A stretch of DNA of 6,141 bases, from contig JAGYMR010000170.1 of assembly GCA_018400515.1 (NCBI GenBank), positions 1 through 6,141 of the forward strand, in the 5' to 3' direction. Under the pieces are notes generated by a model, which saw nothing but the letters and a program-made list of their open reading frames with translations, had not been told where the DNA came from and did no database searches. Numbering within the stretch: position 1 is the stretch's first letter; each line of letters opens with the position of its first letter. Shown one piece after another: positions 5,731 through 6,141 of the stretch. This DNA is from Tangfeifania sp. (GTDB lineage Bacteria > Bacteroidota > Bacteroidia > Bacteroidales > Prolixibacteraceae). The position numbers and the translations under genes are program-made.

Positions 5731-6141
5731 ATGAACCATTTAAAAATTTTAGTGATCATTACCGGATGGATCCTTTTTAACACGGGGTGTACCATTGAAA
5801 AAAGATCTCAAACTGAGCCGGTTGAATATGTGAATCCTTATATGGGAAATATCAGCCATTTGCTCGTGCCTACCTATCCCACTACCCATCTCCCTCACAG
5901 TATGTTGAGGGTTTATCCCAACCGGGGGGATTTCACCGGAGATCTGTTAAACGGATTGCCTGTGGTTGTCACCGGCCACCGCCGGGGGTCCGCTTTTGCG
6001 TTGAGCCCTTTTCAGGGACCGGAAAATGAAATAAAACCCGTGATCCGCTACCACTACGACCGGGAAAAAGTGACTCCCTATTCCTACGCTGTTTATCTGG
6101 ACGAGCAACAGACGGAAGTTGACTTCGGTTGTTCCCACCAG
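5731..6141 (+). CDS. GH92-like glycosidase lipoprotein, N-terminal part (3' end outside window)
   Basis: The frame is open from the ATG at 5731 to the window edge, giving 137 codons with no stop. GH92 enzymes are calcium-dependent exo-acting alpha-mannosidases, usually of 700 residues or more, so only the N-terminal beta-sandwich part is seen. Residues 1-19 form a lipoprotein signal with lipobox-like FNTGC and Cys20, which places the enzyme on a membrane. EYVNPYMGN (32-40) matches the usual family opening YV(D/N)P(F/Y)IG. After it the sequence reads HLLVPTYPTTHLPHSMLRVYP (43-63) rather than the typical GHTFPGATxPFGMVQLSPD, pointing to a divergent GH92-like group. TPYSYAVYLD (115-124) fits the strand before the family's ELTAT-like segment. 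The start follows an A-rich repeat. It is probably the third gene of the operon beginning at 3030. Because the catalytic domain is outside the window, mannosidase activity cannot be claimed. Confidence 0.78.
   Translation, partial: MNHLKILVIITGWILFNTGCTIEKRSQTEPVEYVNPYMGNISHLLVPTYPTTHLPHSMLRVYPNRGDFTGDLLNGLPVVVTGHRRGSAFALSPFQGPENEIKPVIRYHYDREKVTPYSYAVYLDEQQTEVDFGCSHQ

Overview
The window looks like Bacteroidota DNA, probably an environmental or gut carbohydrate degrader. The evidence is A-rich stretches instead of Shine-Dalgarno sites before the starts, a -7 box of the Bacteroidota type (TAnnTTTG), several secreted or lipoprotein glycan-active enzymes, and a FISUMP-domain protein. A genus cannot be named. 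All five genes that can be supported lie on the + strand.

Layout. Positions 1-1617 hold the C-terminal part of a GH78-type alpha-L-rhamnosidase whose beginning is outside the window. After a 195-bp AT-rich gap with a plausible promoter comes 1813-2637, a secreted protein with a Fibrobacter succinogenes major paralogous (FISUMP) domain. Next is a 392-bp gap (2638-3029) with palindromes, a weak promoter candidate, a long imperfect inverted repeat and three very short open frames. Then come three genes with short gaps of 40 and 69 bp: a putative lipoprotein with a clan GH-A-like TIM barrel (3030-4376), a secreted right-handed beta-helix protein of the pectate-lyase-like fold (4417-5661), and the first 137 codons of a GH92-like lipoprotein (5731 to the window edge).

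How they may work together. The last three genes are spaced like an operon and probably form part of a polysaccharide utilization locus. The GH78 enzyme would release terminal rhamnose, the TIM-barrel and GH92-like enzymes would cut other linkages, and the beta-helix protein could be a lyase, hydrolase or binding protein. A rhamnose-containing glycan is a reasonable guess, but the window contains no SusC/SusD pair, sulfatase or regulator that would identify it. No mobile element, CRISPR array, tRNA or rRNA is visible. The least explained items are the beta-helix protein, the unusual active-site segments of the GH78 enzyme, and the structured leader before the TIM-barrel gene.
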